From: Ridgeia piscesae
Taxonomy: Eukaryota > Annelida > Polychaeta > Sabellida > Siboglinidae
Assembly: GCA_025642075.2 (NCBI GenBank)
Contig: JAODUO010001368.1
Span: forward strand, 62,001 to 126,000
Direction: 5' to 3'
DNA: 64,000 bases
The notes below the pieces were generated by a model. The model saw only the letters and a program-made list of their open reading frames with translations. It did no database searches and was not told where the DNA came from. The position numbers were made by a program, and so were the translations under genes. Of this stretch, positions 60,790 through 64,000 are shown in pieces (position 1 is the stretch's first letter; every line of letters begins with the position of its first letter).

Positions 60790-61545
60790 TGATTGTCCAT
60801 GTATATGTCATGTGTTGTAGATTTACAAGATGATCTACAATAAGCCCAAGTACAGTTTCATCTTGTCAAACACAAAAGGATAGGCGGCCAACACTTGAAA
60901 CACTGTCAACCAATACTCTATGGCGAATCATATTTGGAGAAATTTGATTCGAAGTTGGCATAGATCATTACATTTCTTTGTTTTTAATTTATGCAACTTA
61001 TTGGCTAATACAAATATGTAGTTAAAAATGTATCGGTTTTTTCTAACGTGTATTTAATTATGTATGAGGTCGTAAAGAAACCTTGGCAAGCAGAGCAGTT
61101 GTGTGCAGCAGACATTTTTTTTGCAGACAGCGTTTCCCATTTGTTTATTACACTTACACATTTCACACAAAATGTTTCAATGTATTTGTACTAAATTGAT
61201 GAAATAATTGTTATTTATATTTAACACGAAATGTGTATATAGATACATACATGACGAGCAGCTGTCTCCGCAGCATACTGTTAGATTCATATCTTCACAT
61301 GTTTCACTACGTTACTATACACAGCGAAATACAAACAAGAACATAATTTAACAATTAAAAACGAATAGCAAGTACACGCTAATCTTACTGTGTTTCGATG
61401 GGTATGATTCTCTCACAAACTTGTAATTGTATATCCTTTTTAAATAAATGCAATGTATACACGCAACAATTTATTATAGCTAATGGATATTCACGTTGCC
61501 AGGGAGCCATGGTCATGCTGGTTAATAATATTATATATTAAGAAC
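60787..61545. other. No gene seen
   Basis: AT-rich DNA without motif. Confidence 0.4.
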
Positions 61546-61620
61546 ACACACACGCACACGCACACGCACACGCACACGCACACGCACACGCACACGCACA
61601 CGCACACGCACACGCACACA
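61546..61620. repeat. (ACACGC)n hexanucleotide array
   Basis: About twelve copies of ACACGC just outside the long-inverted-repeat element. Confidence 0.95.
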
Positions 61621-61662
61621 GTAGGTTAAGCTGATGTATGCTTAGGCTATGACACAGCATAA

Positions 61663-63859
61663 TAGGCCGGGAGCCAGGTCCGGGTCTCAGGATGTTTTTT
61701 TCACTGTCATTTCCTGTTAACCTATGCCGTGGGCCATCGCAAGTTTGTAATGACCACTCCCAACTCGGGGCTTTTTGCCCTCAGGGGGGCCAAAAAACCT
61801 TTTCGGGCCTACAATTAGGTATATTCAAATGTTGTGTCATAGTGGCGTCAGAAATAGACATAGAAACACCATATTTGGCAGAAAGCATCTTCAGATAGTA
61901 GGGAAAGCTACCATGTATGATTTAAGGGCTTTCCACAAACCAATTCCATAATTTGAACCATTGCGTCCCAAAAATGATGAAAAATGTTCCTCCGCGTGAC
62001 ACGTTCCTGTCAGAAATTAATATTTACAAGCCTTTCGAAATGAACGACATAGATTCTTTTCCAAACGGGAAACTTCCCAATGCCATAAACTTCTGTTTGA
62101 TACCAAGATGACCTCTTTATCTTTAAAATTGTGCCCGCTGTGGGTGAAAAGCTTAACGTACCCCCTAAATCACTGACATTTCAGTTATCGGATCTAATGT
62201 GCTACCATCTTTAATTTTTGGACAATAACCTTGATCTTTAGGTTGATTTAATGTTTATCACTGTTGTTCAAGTTTACAGTGCATATTTGAATTCTATATT
62301 AAGTCAAGGTTAACGATAAAGGTTCCAGGCCAATTGATTTTACCCCCACGCAGGACTGCGTGGGCGCAGAAATCAAGCTATGCTTGACCATGAGGCATGT
62401 AGTACCTCGTTTTGAAGCCCTGCACATCTAGATGTCGATTCTAGACTTTGTATCGTCATATAATCAAGAATGTGTATGTGTGATTGAGTATGTACGTAGT
62501 TAATAATGCGCGTATTGTAATATTCGTTTATCTGATAAAGCCAAATGATACGGAAAAGAGAGCCTTCGAATGACTTTCCATATATTATTTTATTGTACAG
62601 TATACTACAGGTTTGCGTAAAAGCAGAAGAATGCAGGCAGACTAACTATAGTTGTATGCAACCATGGTACATACTTGAACGGTGTTGGCAAAATATACTG
62701 CCTGGGTAGTATATGGACCGAAGTGGCCTTGGAAGCGAAACTAATCACTATAGGCTCAATGTCTGGGGTCATCGAAAGGAAGAATTGGGATAGGGCTATG
62801 AACACACTCAAGTCCATGCTGGAGGCCCTGGAGAGACTCCTTTACGACAAATACATTGAAACTCATGAACCACTCTCTCCTCAAGGCACTGCCTCTCTCG
62901 ATAAACTGAGCCCGAGAGAGTCTTCTCTCGCAGAAGTTCTGTCAGGTCAGCCGATGTGACTGGTCATATAGCCAAATACAAGACTTTCAGAGAAACAGTG
63001 AGAACTGGGAGAAACTGGGCGCTTCTGGCTCGAATACATGGATTGCATTTGGCTCGTCTTGCCATTGAACAACGCAATCAATACGAATGACTACGACAGG
63101 TACAAGTCTGCCATAAGCCGCATGTCAGACCTATTTTCTGCGCAAATCAGCAGAATTACGCTCGATTTCTCACTTATTACGGCCACTTTCTAGAACACAT
63201 TGAGAAAACGCACCCTGGTTCAGAGAAACTACTACGTGCTGGGGCTATCAGTGTTGCCAGATCGCAGACTCCAGGCAACCGCTGCCACACTGACAAAACA
63301 ATAGAAGAGACAGCTATGAAGTGGCTCAAGTCTAAATCAGGTTCTGGTACTTAGTCTGCTTTTCACCCACAGCGGGCACAGTTTTCAAGATACATAGGTC
63401 ATCTTGGTACCAAATAGAAGCTTATGGCCTTGGGAAGTTTTCTATTTGGAAAAGTGTCTATGTCGTTCATTTCGAAAGGCTTGTAATTATTAATTTCTTA
63501 CATGAACGTGTTACGCGGAGGACGATGTTTCATCATTTATGGGACGCAATGGCTCAAATTATGGAATTGGTTTGCGGAACGCCCCTAAGTCATACACGGT
63601 AGCCGTCCCTACTATCTGAAGATGCTTTCTGCCAAAAATTGTGTTTCTATGTCTATTTCTGACGTCACGGTGACACAATATTTGAATATACCTAATTTTA
63701 GGCCCGAAAGGGGGGTTTTGGCCCCCTGAGGGCAAAATGCCCCGAGTTGGGAATGGTCATTACAAACTTGCGATTCCACACGGCATAGGTTAACAGGAAA
63801 TGATAGTGAAACAAACTTAGCAGAAAACATCCTGAGACCTGAACCTAGCTCCCGGCCTA
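61663..63859. mobile_element. Long-terminal-inverted-repeat element with a captured or transposon gene
   Basis: The left arm (61663-62152) and right arm (63358-63859) are reverse-complementary over about 490 bases with scattered substitutions and indels. They run from TAGGCCGGGAGC at the tips to GTGCCCGCTGTGGGTGAAAA inside. The tips are flanked by TAA on each side (61660-61662 and 63860-63862), a likely 3-bp target duplication. The 1.2-kb interior contains one frameshifted gene whose stop codon (about 63354) lies just before the right arm. The superfamily is not certain. A 3-bp TAA duplication would suit Harbinger-type insertion, but no DDE domain is seen. Confidence 0.85.
62675..63354 (+). 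pseudogene. Uncharacterised transposon-associated protein (frameshifted)
   Basis: Pieces in order are VIERKNWDRAMNTLKSMLEA, DKLSPRESSLAEVLSGQP, a frame change at 62958, FWLEYMDCIWLVLPLNNAIN, a frame change at about 63132, QQNYARFLTYYGHFLEHIEK, THPGSEKLLRAGAISVARSQ, TPGNRCHTDKTIEETAMKW and a stop. I recognise the last blocks (N-Y-A-R-Y-L, H-P-G-A-x-E-L-L, S-V-A-R-S, D-x-T-I-E-E-T) from uncharacterised proteins that are multiplied in marine invertebrate genomes. I know no biochemical function for them. Two frameshifts mean this copy is dead. The start is not determined. Confidence 0.6.
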
Positions 63860-63862
63860 TAA

Positions 63863-64000
63863 TATTTACAGGCGGCTGCCGCACTGTCTCCATTTTTTTA
63901 AATATTAATAGTTAATTATTTGCGAAATTGGTTTGATGCTAGGCATGATATTATTAAGTAGTGATAGTTAGTAGTACCATAAACATTATTATACACAGCC
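63863..64000. other. No gene seen
   Basis: The last 138 bases are AT-rich and carry no visible feature. Confidence 0.5.

Overview
This is eukaryotic nuclear DNA, almost certainly from a marine invertebrate. A mollusc or another lophotrochozoan is my guess, not something the sequence proves. It is AT-rich and intron-rich, full of (TA)n and (TG)n arrays, and built largely from transposable elements of many classes: CR1-like and other non-LTR LINEs, a Penelope-like element, a PIF/Harbinger DNA transposon, a TTAA-flanked DNA transposon, long-terminal-inverted-repeat elements, MITEs and tRNA-derived SINEs. There is no prokaryotic-style operon, CRISPR array or ribosomal RNA gene. Most long open frames are microsatellite artefacts.

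Layout. 1-21 kb holds the only host-type gene I recognise: a GH18 chitinase-like gene on the minus strand, with exons at 20.1-20.3, 16.6-16.8 and 2.4-2.6 kb. Around and between these lie a LINE relic (0.9-1.8 kb), an inverted MITE pair (8.1-8.5 and 11.8-12.3 kb), a duplicated unknown sequence around a GA array (13.8-14.9 kb) and a Penelope-like relic (15.6-16.4 kb). 20.5-26.5 kb is a direct duplication with an internal deletion, carrying two very long (TG)n arrays.

27-34 kb is a truncated CR1-like LINE abutting the first copy of a 5-kb TTAA transposon. This transposon carries two convergent degenerate genes: a Kolobok-like transposase on plus and a P2RX7-C-terminal-domain protein on minus. 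34-38 kb has an inverted repeat pair, a SINE and a LINE 3' end. 38.2-46.4 kb is a nearly complete CR1-like LINE (zinc-binding ORF1, SGNH esterase, endonuclease, reverse transcriptase). A Harbinger transposon (39.0-43.1 kb) splits its esterase. This Harbinger encodes an intact-looking two-exon DDE transposase and a convergent coiled-coil partner, but part of it is replaced by a strangely corrupted copy of the same LINE.

50.6-55.7 kb is the second, cleanly bounded copy of the TTAA transposon, and a diverged third fragment lies at 47.6-47.9 kb. The right end carries a 25-bp minisatellite, hexanucleotide arrays, a SINE and, at 61.7-63.9 kb, an element with about 490-bp terminal inverted repeats around a frameshifted gene.

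The window is best read as nested mobile elements in the introns and flanks of a chitinase-like gene. The Harbinger sits inside the LINE, both TTAA copies carry matched broken genes, and several junctions suggest either recombination between repeats or assembly artefacts.
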